This document shows, piece after piece, positions 40,927 through 50,187 of a stretch of DNA of 64,000 bases. The first letter of the stretch is position 1; every line of letters begins with the position of its first letter. The stretch comes from Chlorobiota bacterium (lineage in GTDB: Bacteria > Bacteroidota > Ignavibacteria > OLB7), in contig JAQBOZ010000021.1 of the NCBI GenBank assembly GCA_028287785.1, forward strand, positions 1 to 64,000. Reading direction: 5' to 3'. The translations under genes were made by a program, and so were the position numbers. The notes below the pieces were generated by a model, which was not told where the DNA came from, searched no databases, and saw nothing but the letters and a program-made list of their open reading frames with translations.

Positions 40927-43590
40927 ATGGCAACAACACGAAGCGGCGCTTCGAAACGCACACCATCGCGGCAGAACGCGCGCCAGCGCGGCGCCGGGTC
41001 CAAATGGGGACTGCCGGAGAACATCGAAACGATGGTGCCGACGAAGTACCACACCCTTCTCTTCGTCGGCCTGATCCTCTTCTCTCTCCTCTGCTTCTTC
41101 GGCGGGGTGATCTTCACCGGCAAGTACTTCGCGACCAACGATAATATCTCCTGGCTCAGCTTCGTGCCGTACCTGGACAAGATGGACGCGGCGGGGCAGC
41201 ACCCGTTCTGGATTCCCTACATCTTCAGCGGCATGCCGGCCTTCGCCTCCTACCTGGTGACGGGGAACCGGTGGTGGGATCTCTCGATGACATTCCTTGG
41301 AAGCGCCGAACATATCGTCGGCTTCGCCAACTACTGGGTGACGCGCGTGGTGTTCCACTACTTCATCTACGGCACCGGCATGTACCTGCTGATGCGGAGC
41401 AAGAAGGCGGCGCGCAGCACATCCTTCTTCGTGTCGATTGCGGCGATGTTCTCCACCTGGATCATCATCTATATCATGATCGGCCACAACACCAAGATCG
41501 GCGTGTTGATGACCTTTCCGTACATCTTCCTCTGCCTTGAACGGCTGATAAAACGCTGGAGCCTCCTCTACACCGGCCTGCTGATCCTGGCGGTCCACTT
41601 CATGAACGAGCAGGCGCACCCGCAGACCATGTTCTACGGGGCTTGCGCGGTGGGCATCTATCTCCTGTTCGAGTTTATCGGCACGCTCATGGAGAAGAAC
41701 AGGGCGGAGATGATCGGTGTGCTCAGGGCCGGGCTGATGATCGCGATGGCGGCCGGGTTCGCCTACGGAATGGGGATGGACCGATACAAGGCCATCGCCG
41801 AGTATACCCCCTATTCCACCCGTGGATCCAGCGCGATCACGGGGGCGAAGAATGGCGAGAAGGAGGATGGCGGGCATGGCTACGATTACGCCACGCAATA
41901 CTCGTTCTCTCCGGGGGAGATGCTCACCTATATCTGCCCCTCCGCCTACGGCTTCGGCCACGTTCGCTACAGCGATCCCGACCACCCCGACCAGTCGCAG
42001 GTGATCTCCACATACTGGGGGCAGATGCCCTTCACCGATGCCGCCCACTACATGGGGGTGGCAGTGCTGATTCTTGGCCTGTTCGGCGGGTGGATGAACC
42101 GGAAGAACAGGTTTGTGCTGGCGCTGATGATGATAGGGCTGTTCGGCCTTGTGCTGTCGTTCGGCAACACGTTCCCGCTCCTCTACAATCTGTTCTACAA
42201 CTACTTCCCGAACTTCAACAAATTCCGCGCGCCCAGCCAGTCGCTGGTGCTGCTGGAGTTTATCTTCCCGCTGCTGGCCGGCTTCGGCATCGAGAGCCTG
42301 ATAGCGATGCACAAGGCGGGGGACAACCCGAAGGTCGACAAGTCGCTCGTCTGGATCGGCATCGGCTTCGTCGCCACCTGCCTGCTCGGGCTGGGCTGGG
42401 CGTCGATCAGCAGGTCGGACTACATGACGATGCTCGGAAGCTCGCAGCACATGGCGCAGTACCCGGAGCAGGTGAAGGATTTCATCTACAACATGATGCA
42501 GAACGACTGGCTGATGTCGGCGTTCTTCGGCGGCGCCACCTTCGCGGCGATGTACATGTATGCCCGCGCCCGGATCACCCCCATCACCTTCAAGGTGGTC
42601 CTCCTGGCGATTCTCCTCTTCGATCTCTGGCGCGTCGACAGCCGCCCGATGGACCCGGTGACCAAGGAGCAGGCGTTCTCGGTCTTCAACAAGACCGACG
42701 TTGATGATTTCCTCGACCAGGACTCCACGAAGTACCGGATCATGGACCTGACACAGCAGCCGGACTATCCGGCCCGGCAGTTCCATGAGAACGTCCTTGG
42801 ATACAGCTCCACCAAGATGCGGATCTATCAGGATCTGATGGATGTCACCAGCAAGGATGGCAGCAACATCGAGTCGCAGACGGCGCTGGACATGCTCAAC
42901 ACGAAGTACGTCGTGACGTTCGAGCAGCCGGGACAGGAGCCGGCCTTCCGCTCGAAGGATCGGTCGGAGCAGGGACATCCGGTGGTGGTGTACAAAAACC
43001 CGAAGGCGCTCCCCCGCGCATGGTTCGTCAACAAGGTGGAAACGGCGCCGAAGATGAAGACGCTGGAGATGCTCCGCGACAACACGTTCGATCCGCATGA
43101 TGTGGCCTACGTGGTCAATCCCCTTCCGGCCAGGGTCGATCCGGTCGGCTATGCGGCAAGCGCACCCGCCGCGCCGACCGACAGCACCCATCCGGCCCCT
43201 GCCGCCGGAAACGGCACGGTGACGATCGCCAGGTGGGAGCCGAACAGCTTCTCGATCGATGTGAACGCCCCCGGCCCCGGCAGCAACTTCCTGGTGATCA
43301 GCGAGATCTACTATCCACCTTCATGGAAGGCCACGATCGACGGCAAGCCGGCCGAGGTCTATCAGACCAACTATCTGCTTCGCGGGCTGATTGTCCCCGC
43401 CGGAAAGCACACGGTGGAGATGCACTACGAGAGCGCCGGGTTCGACAGCGGACGGTATACATCGCTCGCGCTGAACATCGTGACGATCCTGCTGATCGGC
43501 GTTGGGGTGTTCATGGAACGGCGCACCCGGCATCGCGATGAGGAGGACCCGGTCCACAACGCGCCGGAGATCCTGGAAGACGACGTCTGA
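40927..43590 (+). CDS. Large YfhO-type membrane protein (GT-C-like)
   Basis: The 887-residue protein has a basic N-terminus followed by about 13-14 membrane segments over residues 35-600, and a C-terminal periplasmic part. WLSFVPYLDKMDAAGQHPFW, IPYIFSGMPAFASYLVTGNR, FRAPSQSLVLLEFIFPLLAG and the ending NYLLRGLIVPAGKHTVEMHY are typical of the YfhO/DUF6541 group, whose members resemble GT-C glycosyltransferases and are thought to decorate cell-wall polymers. The soluble part after residue 700 has a beta-rich domain (SFSIDVNAPGPGSNFLVISE). A dilysine/alanine-rich N-terminus could be cytoplasmic. Actual substrate unknown. Confidence 0.88.
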   Translation: MATTRSGASKRTPSRQNARQRGAGSKWGLPENIETMVPTKYHTLLFVGLILFSLLCFFGGVIFTGKYFATNDNISWLSFVPYLDKMDAAGQHPFWIPYIFSGMPAFASYLVTGNRWWDLSMTFLGSAEHIVGFANYWVTRVVFHYFIYGTGMYLLMRSKKAARSTSFFVSIAAMFSTWIIIYIMIGHNTKIGVLMTFPYIFLCLERLIKRWSLLYTGLLILAVHFMNEQAHPQTMFYGACAVGIYLLFEFIGTLMEKNRAEMIGVLRAGLMIAMAAGFAYGMGMDRYKAIAEYTPYSTRGSSAITGAKNGEKEDGGHGYDYATQYSFSPGEMLTYICPSAYGFGHVRYSDPDHPDQSQVISTYWGQMPFTDAAHYMGVAVLILGLFGGWMNRKNRFVLALMMIGLFGLVLSFGNTFPLLYNLFYNYFPNFNKFRAPSQSLVLLEFIFPLLAGFGIESLIAMHKAGDNPKVDKSLVWIGIGFVATCLLGLGWASISRSDYMTMLGSSQHMAQYPEQVKDFIYNMMQNDWLMSAFFGGATFAAMYMYARARITPITFKVVLLAILLFDLWRVDSRPMDPVTKEQAFSVFNKTDVDDFLDQDSTKYRIMDLTQQPDYPARQFHENVLGYSSTKMRIYQDLMDVTSKDGSNIESQTALDMLNTKYVVTFEQPGQEPAFRSKDRSEQGHPVVVYKNPKALPRAWFVNKVETAPKMKTLEMLRDNTFDPHDVAYVVNPLPARVDPVGYAASAPAAPTDSTHPAPAAGNGTVTIARWEPNSFSIDVNAPGPGSNFLVISEIYYPPSWKATIDGKPAEVYQTNYLLRGLIVPAGKHTVEMHYESAGFDSGRYTSLALNIVTILLIGVGVFMERRTRHRDEEDPVHNAPEILEDDV

Positions 43591-43637
43591 GCTGACCGCC
43601 GTGGGCCGGTGCCCCGCGGCATGACATCATAACACCT

Positions 43638-43673
43638 GGGGCGTTCTTCCCACCTGAACGGGAGGATCGCCCC
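43638..43673 (+). terminator. Terminator-like hairpin after the YfhO gene
   Basis: GGGGCG and TCCC on the left pair with GGGAGGA and CGCCCC on the right, with small mismatches, followed by TCATTATTT. It lies between the YfhO gene and rlmD. Confidence 0.6.
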
Positions 43674-43684
43674 TCATTATTTAA

Positions 43685-45151
43685 GTGAGACACGTGAGCG
43701 ATATCATATCAGATGGGCCATCGCCGGCCCCATCGCTGAAGAAGGGGGAGGAAGTGACGCTGCATGCCGACTCCGCGGCGTTCGAGGGGGGATGCGTGGC
43801 GCGCCACAACGGCATGGCGGTCTTCGTCACCGGCTGCGTGCCGGGTGATACCGTCCGCGCGATGATCACGAAGAAACGGAAGCGCCACGCCGAGGCCAGA
43901 ACCCTGGAGGTGCTGGAGCCGAGCGATGTGCGCGTGGAGCCCCCCTGCGTCTATTTCGGCGATTGCGGCGGCTGCAAGTGGCAGAACCTTGCCTATGCCG
44001 AGCAACTCCGCTGGAAACGCCAGCATGTCGAGGACGCGTTTCAGCGGATCGCCGGGCTTGAAGGGGTCGAGGTGCGCCCCGCGATCGGCTGCGCCGAGGA
44101 ATATTTCTACCGCAACAAGATGGAGTTCTCCTTCGGCGACCAGCGCTGGCTGACCGCGCGGGAGATCGGGACCGGGCTTGAGATGAACCGCGATTTCGCC
44201 CTCGGGCTCCATGTCCCCGGCCGCTACGACAAGGTCCTGGATGTCCACAAATGCTGGCTTCAGTCGGAGCTGAGCAACGCCATCGTCAACGCCACGCGCA
44301 ACTTTGCGCTGGAACGCGGGCTTTCGATCTACAACACGCGCACGCACGAGGGGCTTCTCCGCAACCTCGTCATCCGCCTCTCCCGCGCCTCCGGGGAGAT
44401 CATGGTGATCCTCGTCACCAGCGACGATGCCGATGATGTGATCACCGACTACGCGGCCATGCTCCGGGGCGCCGTCCCCGAGGTTACGACGCTTGTACAG
44501 GGGATCAACCGGAAGAAGGCGCAGATCGCCTTCAGCGAGGAAACCCGCGTCCTCCACGGGCCGGGGACCATCACCGAGACGGTGGCCGGAAACGCGTTCT
44601 CCATCTCCCCGTTCTCATTCTTCCAGACCAACTCCCTCCAGGCGGACCGGCTTTACCGCGAAGCCCTTGCGGCGGCCGAGCTGAACGGCGGCCAGCATGT
44701 CTGGGATCTCTACTGCGGCGCCGGGACCATCACCCTGGCGGCGGCACGGAGCGCGGCATCGGCGGTCGGGATCGAGATCAACCCCGTATCGATCGATGAC
44801 GCGCGGGTCAACGCCGTGCGGAACGGCATCGCCAACGCCGGCTTTATCGCGGGAGACCTGAAGGATGTGATGCTCCGTCGCGGCACGGGCGAGGCTGCAA
44901 ACGAGCTGCTTGCGGCGCGGCCGGATGTGATCATCACCGATCCCCCACGCGCCGGCATGCACGAGGACGTGGTCCGGGCGATGCTGGAGGTGGGGCCCGA
45001 GCGGATAGCCTATGTAAGCTGCAACCCGGCCACCCAGGCCCGCGACTGCGCCATCCTTGCCGAGAGCTACACGGTGGAGTATGTGCAGCCGGTGGATATG
45101 TTCCCGCAGACCTATCACGTGGAGACGGTGGCGCGGCTGGTGAGGAAATAG
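43685..45151 (+). CDS. rlmD: 23S rRNA (uracil-C5)-methyltransferase, RlmD/RumA family
   Basis: This class of SAM enzyme methylates uracil C5 in 23S rRNA (or tRNA in related TrmA). The 488-residue protein has a TRAM domain (about 20-75, ending GDTVRAMITKKRKRHAEART). An iron-sulfur cluster cysteine set follows (CVYFGDCGGCKWQNL, about 88-102, with a further cysteine in VHKCWL). The Rossmann domain contains HVWDLYCGAGTITLAAARSA. The catalytic cysteine is in YVSCNPATQARDC, and the ending is DMFPQTYHVETVARLVRK. It uses a GTG start at 43685 (another GTG is 9 bp on). RlmD versus a paralogue such as RlmCD cannot be fixed without alignment. Confidence 0.9.
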   Translation: MRHVSDIISDGPSPAPSLKKGEEVTLHADSAAFEGGCVARHNGMAVFVTGCVPGDTVRAMITKKRKRHAEARTLEVLEPSDVRVEPPCVYFGDCGGCKWQNLAYAEQLRWKRQHVEDAFQRIAGLEGVEVRPAIGCAEEYFYRNKMEFSFGDQRWLTAREIGTGLEMNRDFALGLHVPGRYDKVLDVHKCWLQSELSNAIVNATRNFALERGLSIYNTRTHEGLLRNLVIRLSRASGEIMVILVTSDDADDVITDYAAMLRGAVPEVTTLVQGINRKKAQIAFSEETRVLHGPGTITETVAGNAFSISPFSFFQTNSLQADRLYREALAAAELNGGQHVWDLYCGAGTITLAAARSAASAVGIEINPVSIDDARVNAVRNGIANAGFIAGDLKDVMLRRGTGEAANELLAARPDVIITDPPRAGMHEDVVRAMLEVGPERIAYVSCNPATQARDCAILAESYTVEYVQPVDMFPQTYHVETVARLVRK

Positions 45152-45222
45152 ATCGGAGGATATGGGCATCTGCCGGGAGGGAGCGCAATGCAGCTCCCTC
45201 CCGGCATGGATGGGATAATGGG

Positions 45223-45330
45223 CTCTGCTTCGATGGCGGTGATATCGAGGCCACGGCCGGCACGTATAACCTGACGATGTACGACCGTAACGGCGCGACG
45301 CTGGCATCCACGCGATTCATCAAACAATAG
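45223..45330 (+). pseudogene. Relic C-terminus of a T9SS-exported protein
   Basis: Thirty-five codons ending at the TAG at 45328-45330 encode a stretch ending GTYNLTMYDRNGATLASTRF-IKQ, which looks like the last strands of a T9SS sorting domain (compare GTYVYRLTAGGK in the gene at 17736-19283). The frame has no start codon of its own and begins 71 bp after rlmD. A strong terminator follows 9 bp later. The simplest reading is that a secreted-protein gene was deleted, leaving its tail and terminator. Confidence 0.6.
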
Positions 45331-45339
45331 ACTAGCCAT

Positions 45340-45386
45340 GCGGGGGCCGGAGGTGTGATAAACAGTACATCACCCTCCGCCCCCGC
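45340..45386 (+). terminator. Long terminator hairpin after the relic
   Basis: The left arm 45340-45358 and right arm 45370-45386 pair over about 16 bp with one or two bulges (GCGGGGG...CCCCCGC at the base), followed by TGTACATTTTG. It directly follows the relic stop codon and may also serve rlmD. Confidence 0.7.
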
Positions 45387-45772
45387 TGTACATTTTGACA
45401 CCACTGATCGCCACGCAGCCCAGTCCCCGTCCGGCTTCGGCGCACATACTCTCACAATCGAGTAGTCTTTATTTGCATGCAATTCGCCTTAGCTTTACAG
45501 TTCGCCGGGGCCGGATCGTGCCAATTGTGCCGGTCCCCCGATGTGTCGGTCAACAGCAACGTCTATCAGGCAGTCATGAACGAAAGCAACCATTTACTCG
45601 CTTCGGCTCGGTCCAGCAACACGTCGGAGAAACATTGTGAGTTTCCGGCATTCCTTGTCGCGGCGGCGATCGCCGGGGCGGTGCTGCTGATCATTGTCAT
45701 CACCGTCGGGCTTGGCGGAGGGTTCCAGCCACAGTAATCCCTCGGCCCGGTGGCGCCTGACCAGATCCCCCA
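45387..45772. other. Sparse region between rlmD and the Coq4-like gene
   Basis: Only the small open frame at 45576-45737 is noteworthy. The stretch around 45440-45475 is A/T-richer than its surroundings (TCTTTATTTGCATGC at about 45466) and could hold a promoter for it, but it lacks an exact TAnnTTTG. Confidence 0.45.
45576..45737 (+). CDS. Possible small single-pass membrane protein
   Basis: From the ATG at 45576 this frame encodes 53 residues: a polar N-terminus and one strongly hydrophobic helix (FLVAAAIAGAVLLIIVITVG) followed by LGGGFQPQ. An in-frame start at 45477 would give 86 residues but adds sequence with no clear character. It is convergent with the Coq4-like gene 36 bp away. I recognise no family. 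The clean hydrophobic helix makes it more believable than a random frame, but it remains uncertain. Confidence 0.35.
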   Translation: MNESNHLLASARSSNTSEKHCEFPAFLVAAAIAGAVLLIIVITVGLGGGFQPQ

Positions 45773-46381
45773 TCAGAGAAGGCGGGCGATGACCAGGGCC
45801 AGCCCCAGCAGCGCCGCTATCGGTGGCAGCATCACGAGCGTCACGGCAATCACACCCCACAGCAGAAACCCGAGCAGATCGCCCATGCCGGGATGGCGAA
45901 GGGAAAGCCCGAGACCGAGCTTCCGCCGCATCGAGCCGATTGTCTGCGAGAGCAACGCATCGTTGAATGGCATCGCGTAGAGATTGGAGGATATTCGCCC
46001 CCGCGCAAATGCCCGGTACGTCCTGCCTGGCGCCAGCATCAGCCCGATGGCGAACGCGTAGAGATTGAGAATCCACGCGGGCCAGTGCCCCCGGCAGCCG
46101 CTGGCGATCTCCCACGCCCCGATCTCCGCCTCCCCCACCCAGGTCGCCGGATATTCCGTCAGCACATGATGCAGATCGTGATATTTCACCGCGATGACGC
46201 GCGCCGGAATGTTCGGAAAGAAGATGGGAATCGGGCCGGCCTGAAGCCGTACCCAGGCATCATCATAGCCACCATTGTTGAACCCGTACCGCTGAAAGTA
46301 AAGCTCGCGCGCATCGCGAAGCGAAAGCCCCGGATCGTACCAGGTCAGCTCATCGCGTGATATCGAGTGTTCGGGATTCAT
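45773..46381 (-). CDS. Coq4-like protein with C-terminal membrane segment
   Basis: This 202-residue protein contains VKYHDLHHVLTEYPATWVGE followed by AEIGAWEIASG (about 63-93). That is the HDxxH...E metal motif of Coq4, the protein that in eukaryotes and some bacteria removes C1 carboxyl and hydroxylates during ubiquinone synthesis. Other Coq4-like features are PFNDALLSQTIGSMRRKLGL and the helical layout. Unlike standard Coq4 it ends in a strongly hydrophobic stretch (about 165-200, LLGFLLWGVIAVTLVMLPPI), suggesting membrane attachment. FCB bacteria usually make menaquinone, so the role here is open. The ATG at 46381 is preferred over one 36 bp upstream. Confidence 0.75.
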   Translation of the reverse strand: MNPEHSISRDELTWYDPGLSLRDARELYFQRYGFNNGGYDDAWVRLQAGPIPIFFPNIPARVIAVKYHDLHHVLTEYPATWVGEAEIGAWEIASGCRGHWPAWILNLYAFAIGLMLAPGRTYRAFARGRISSNLYAMPFNDALLSQTIGSMRRKLGLGLSLRHPGMGDLLGFLLWGVIAVTLVMLPPIAALLGLALVIARLL

Positions 46382-46405
46382 GACGTGCCTCGGCATCGTA
46401 ACAAT

Positions 46406-46440
46406 GAAGGGGGACAACTCCCCCGCCCGTCTCCCCCTTC
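46406..46440 (-). terminator. Hairpin between the TonB-receptor-like gene and coq4-like gene
   Basis: GAAGGGGG pairs with CCCCCTTC, extended by AC/GT with a small bulge, around a 13-nt loop. On the minus strand it is followed by ATTGTTACG. It lies between the two minus-strand genes. Confidence 0.5.
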
Positions 46441-46452
46441 AACCATCCCCTG

Positions 46453-48606
46453 CTAATCCACCAGCGCCCAGTTGGCCCCCAGAAACACCCCGCGTCCGAA
46501 CGTCGGATAGCGATCGATGGTATAGAACGGGACATCGAGAATGTTCCGCATTTCCAGACGAAGGTAGGCCGATCCGATGCGCGCCTGGAGATATGCTCCC
46601 CAGAGCGGGAACGGCATGCCGGCAACAACGGCATCGGCGGCGTTCATATAGAATCGATTGGAAACCACATCGTATCGCACGCGCGATGCGCTGCTTTGGT
46701 ATTCGAGCGATGTGCCGAGCCGCAGATCCAGGTTGCCGCCGAGCAGACGGAGCTGGGCATAAAGCTCGCTCTCGCCATAGAACACCGGATGCGGCGTCGT
46801 TCCCCGGTCGCCAAAGGTTCCGATAAAATGGTTGTCCAGCGAGAAGACGCTGTAGGGAATGATGATCCGCGCGTCCGCACCGGTCACCGTTGTGCTTGGA
46901 AGCCCGCTTCCATCCGGGGCGGAGATACGATGGATATATCCCCCCAGCTCGATCCGCATCCTCCCGTCGCGCCAGCCAAGCGCGACCTCCGCGAGTTGAC
47001 CGCGCGGGTCATCGGCCAGATAGCGGATGGTCAGGGTATCGGGATTCGACGTGCCGGCACTGTCCGCGGCCTTCAGACGCGATGTATTGCGGACCGTGAG
47101 CCGGAGCGAAATGGAATCGGTGACGTTCAGCACCCCCTCCACCACCTCCACCAGATAGGGAGCCAGCCGGTCATTGAAGAGCTTTGCCCCCAGGCGGACG
47201 GCAACGGCGCGCGCGGGTGCAAGCTCCGCCAGCGCCCCAAGATCGTACCGGAGCTTCTGCGTCGAGCCATCATCGCCCAGCCTGAACGTATCCAGATAGG
47301 TCTCGATTCCCTCCTTCACCAGCTCGGCATTCGCGTTCCCGAGCAGCTTGACCAGCGGCGTAACGAGCGAAAGGCCGAGCCGTCCGCCAATGTGCTGATC
47401 GGTCTTCGGCTGCGATGAGAACGGGATTGCGGCGGCGTGACTGCCAACCAGCAGATCGCGCTCCAGATGGCTGTAGTAGAGCGATCCATCGATCCGGTAG
47501 CTGGTATCGGCATTGTGATACAGGCTGTCCTCGGGCGTGTGCACGTAGCCCGCCATTGCCGGATACCAGCGGGCTGTGAGGGAGATATCGTGCCGGAGCA
47601 TCCGCTCCTGAAGCGAATCGTTCGTCGTCTGCGCGAACACCTCCACGGTGCTGCTTTCCGGCGTCAGGCCGCCGCTGGCGCCACGCGTGACATCGCTGAA
47701 GATCTCCGTGATGGAGGCCGCGAGCGCGTCGGAAAAATCCCATCGCAGGGAGCCACGACCATTCCAGCTCGACACCCGCTGATCGTTCTCAGCGAAGGAG
47801 CCGCTCCCAAGCGTGTAGACGCCGTTGCTGGAGCTTCGCCTGAAGCCGAGCGAGAGATTTCCCCGCCGCCCCACGTTCCGGTCGTAGGTGATGTCGCCGG
47901 CGGTGCTGCTTCCGGGCGCCTGCGCGTACCAGAGGCGCGTGTAGCTCCCTTCAACATCGTACCGCGGCTGCACGAAGTTGAGCGCTATCAGCGACTCCCC
48001 GCTGCCGACGATCGCGGCGCGTGCCCCGCGCACCACCTCCACCCGTTCCAGAAACTCCGCCGGATAGAACTCCGGCTCATACGCCGCGCCGAACAACCCC
48101 AGCAGCGGCCGCCCATCGTACAGATAGCTGATGGCGCCGGGCGCCGAGGTCCCGTAACTGAGCGTCCTGAGAAGCCCCGGCACCCCCTGCGAAAGCGGAT
48201 AGGCCGGAAGCACGCGGGCGATGAAATCGTGCGGCGTGGTATATCGCTCCCAGATAAGATCGCGCTTGGTAATGAAGCTCACCCCCGGCACCGCGAACAG
48301 CTCGGCAACCGAGCCAAGCGGCGCCCCAAGCTCCCTGACGGGAAGCCGCGTGCGGAGAGAATCGAGGCGGGCGGTGCTGTCGGCGATAAGGGTATCGATC
48401 CGGCCGGCGGAGTCGATTCTTGAAGGGATTGCCCCTTTCGCGAGCGAATCGATCCGGCCGGCGGCGTTGCCCCGTGCCGTATCGGGAGGCGCGGTCACTG
48501 GCTGCGCGATGGCCGGAAGTACGCGGAATGCAAACGTCAGCAACAGGAGAACAACGGGCCGGAGGACGCGATATCCTCGGCGTTGTTTGGTACGGCCTTG
48601 AGTCAT
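46453..48606 (-). CDS. TonB-dependent receptor-like outer membrane protein
   Basis: From the ATG at 48606 the protein has 717 residues and a signal peptide (VLRPVVLLLLTFAFRVLPAIA). A linker of about 50 residues contains two 18-residue repeats with RIDSL-type units. A plug domain (about 105-210) includes AISYLYDGRPLLGLFGAAYE and LERVEVVRGARAAIVGSGES, which is the typical TonB plug sequence. The remainder has the alternating polar/aromatic pattern of a 22-strand barrel and ends YPTFGRGVFLGANWALVD, close to the usual aromatic end. No obvious TonB box was found, and the ligand is unknown. The linker repeats are also visible in DNA (17-bp copies at 48394 and 48448). Confidence 0.82.
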   Translation of the reverse strand: MTQGRTKQRRGYRVLRPVVLLLLTFAFRVLPAIAQPVTAPPDTARGNAAGRIDSLAKGAIPSRIDSAGRIDTLIADSTARLDSLRTRLPVRELGAPLGSVAELFAVPGVSFITKRDLIWERYTTPHDFIARVLPAYPLSQGVPGLLRTLSYGTSAPGAISYLYDGRPLLGLFGAAYEPEFYPAEFLERVEVVRGARAAIVGSGESLIALNFVQPRYDVEGSYTRLWYAQAPGSSTAGDITYDRNVGRRGNLSLGFRRSSSNGVYTLGSGSFAENDQRVSSWNGRGSLRWDFSDALAASITEIFSDVTRGASGGLTPESSTVEVFAQTTNDSLQERMLRHDISLTARWYPAMAGYVHTPEDSLYHNADTSYRIDGSLYYSHLERDLLVGSHAAAIPFSSQPKTDQHIGGRLGLSLVTPLVKLLGNANAELVKEGIETYLDTFRLGDDGSTQKLRYDLGALAELAPARAVAVRLGAKLFNDRLAPYLVEVVEGVLNVTDSISLRLTVRNTSRLKAADSAGTSNPDTLTIRYLADDPRGQLAEVALGWRDGRMRIELGGYIHRISAPDGSGLPSTTVTGADARIIIPYSVFSLDNHFIGTFGDRGTTPHPVFYGESELYAQLRLLGGNLDLRLGTSLEYQSSASRVRYDVVSNRFYMNAADAVVAGMPFPLWGAYLQARIGSAYLRLEMRNILDVPFYTIDRYPTFGRGVFLGANWALVD

Positions 48607-48810
48607 GGCGGCGATATTACGCCGGTCGCGGCAAGCGTGCAAATATGAAGGTTGAAAGGGAGCGTTTCGATCGGATCGATCCATGTAAAAAGCACCTTAC
48701 GATACCCCCTTTTACGTAATCTCGTGTTGTGGCGACGGTGATTCATACCGATCGCGTGAGTTTTTCAACGGGATAACGATGTTCCCAATTCATCTCCAGG
48801 GAGAACCCAT

Positions 48811-50151
48811 ATGAACAACCCGATACAACGGCGATGCTCCGACGCGCGCAGGCATGACAGGTTGGTTGCCTGCGCGGCGATAATGCTCTGGACCCTGGCC
48901 CTCGCCTCCATGCCGGCAAACGCGCAGTGGCAGGCGGTGGAGAGCCCGAAGCTCAAGGGGGCGCTCCTCTATGGTCTGGACATCCCCGCCGACACAGCCA
49001 TCTATGCCATCGGGTATAACGCGGCCGGAAGATCGGCCATCTACAAGTCGACGGATGCCGGAACGGTCTGGAGCGCCATCACCGTCCCCGGAATGTCCCT
49101 GTTCGATATGGAATTTGTCGACGCATCGACGGGATTTGTCGCGGGGCGCGGAACGCAATGCGGATGCCCGACGGTCAGCAGGACGACCGATGGAGGAGCG
49201 CACTGGAAGCTCGATACGATCCGCAATGCGGGCGGGGGAATCGACAAGATCAGCGCAAGCACCGGCCTGACCTCCTTCCACTTCAGCAGCCCCGACACGG
49301 GCTATGTGGTCGGGGTGGGTGGAATTATCGCAAAGACAACCAACGGGGGCGTCACATGGCACGCCGAGACCACCGGGGAGGCGGGGGATTATTTTGCCGG
49401 CATCGCCATCACCCGGCCGGGACATGGTTTTGCGCTCGCCGCCGCCGCCACGACGGATTACGTGAATCAATTCTACCACTCGAACGATGATGGCGAGCAC
49501 TGGACAAAAATTTCCGGCCCAGGGGAGAATTCATCCTTTCGGAACGTCACATTCCCCACGGGCGATACGGGCTTTCTGCTCGGCGGCGATAGCACGGGAG
49601 CGATCTACAAGACAACCGATGGAGGAGAAACCTGGTCGCGGAAATATACCGGAGCCCGCAATGTGGACATATTTCAGGTCGCGTTCCGCGATGCGATGGA
49701 GGGATTTGCGGTGGGCATGTCAGGCACCGTGCTTCATACCGGCAATGGCGGCGATACATGGACTGTTGAGAATGAAGGGGATTCCATCATCCTCTCGGAC
49801 GTGGCGATTACCTCGGATATGGTGTACGTCATAGGCCCCGGAGGTCTCTTCCGCCGTTCACTGGCGCAGTCCGGCGTGGAGAGCCCCGCGCGTCCAACCG
49901 GCCGGAGCATCATCATCACCCCCAATCCCCTCCTGGATCACGCGGTCATTCATCCGGCCGCTCTGCTTCCCGGCTCCGACTATTGTTTCGAGCTCCATGA
50001 TCTTCTCGGAAGGGAGGTACGAAAGATCGATGGGATGCTTGAGGAAAAGGGGATCGATCTGTGGCGCGGCAACCTCGGCTCGGGGACATATTTCTACAGG
50101 CTGAGTGCCGGCAACCGGGTGGTGGGATTCGGAACGGTGGTGATCCGCTGA
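48811..50151 (+). CDS. Ycf48-like beta-propeller with T9SS sorting domain
   Basis: The 446-residue protein has a signal peptide (IMLWTLALASMPANAQ) and repeated Ycf48/BNR-type blades with the pattern STDAGTVWSAI, RTTDGGAHWKLD, KTTNGGVTWHAE, KTTDGGETWSRK and HTGNGGDTWTVE. The end (ITPNPLLDHAVIHPAALLPG and LGSGTYFYRLSAGNRVVGFG) is a T9SS type A sorting domain, so export to the cell surface is expected. Such proteins are abundant in Chlorobi, Ignavibacteria and Kapabacteria; the enzymatic role, if any, is unknown. It diverges from the TonB-receptor-like gene, with about 200 bp between the chosen starts. Confidence 0.88.
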   Translation: MNNPIQRRCSDARRHDRLVACAAIMLWTLALASMPANAQWQAVESPKLKGALLYGLDIPADTAIYAIGYNAAGRSAIYKSTDAGTVWSAITVPGMSLFDMEFVDASTGFVAGRGTQCGCPTVSRTTDGGAHWKLDTIRNAGGGIDKISASTGLTSFHFSSPDTGYVVGVGGIIAKTTNGGVTWHAETTGEAGDYFAGIAITRPGHGFALAAAATTDYVNQFYHSNDDGEHWTKISGPGENSSFRNVTFPTGDTGFLLGGDSTGAIYKTTDGGETWSRKYTGARNVDIFQVAFRDAMEGFAVGMSGTVLHTGNGGDTWTVENEGDSIILSDVAITSDMVYVIGPGGLFRRSLAQSGVESPARPTGRSIIITPNPLLDHAVIHPAALLPGSDYCFELHDLLGREVRKIDGMLEEKGIDLWRGNLGSGTYFYRLSAGNRVVGFGTVVIR

Positions 50152-50187
50152 TCCGCGTTCTCCCACGGAGGGCGGGGAGGTCTCGAT

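Noticed and set aside
40831-43191. 786-residue minus-strand frame over the YfhO gene
   Set aside because: It is the shadow of a clear membrane protein; the translated sequence is His/Glu/Arg-rich with no motif.
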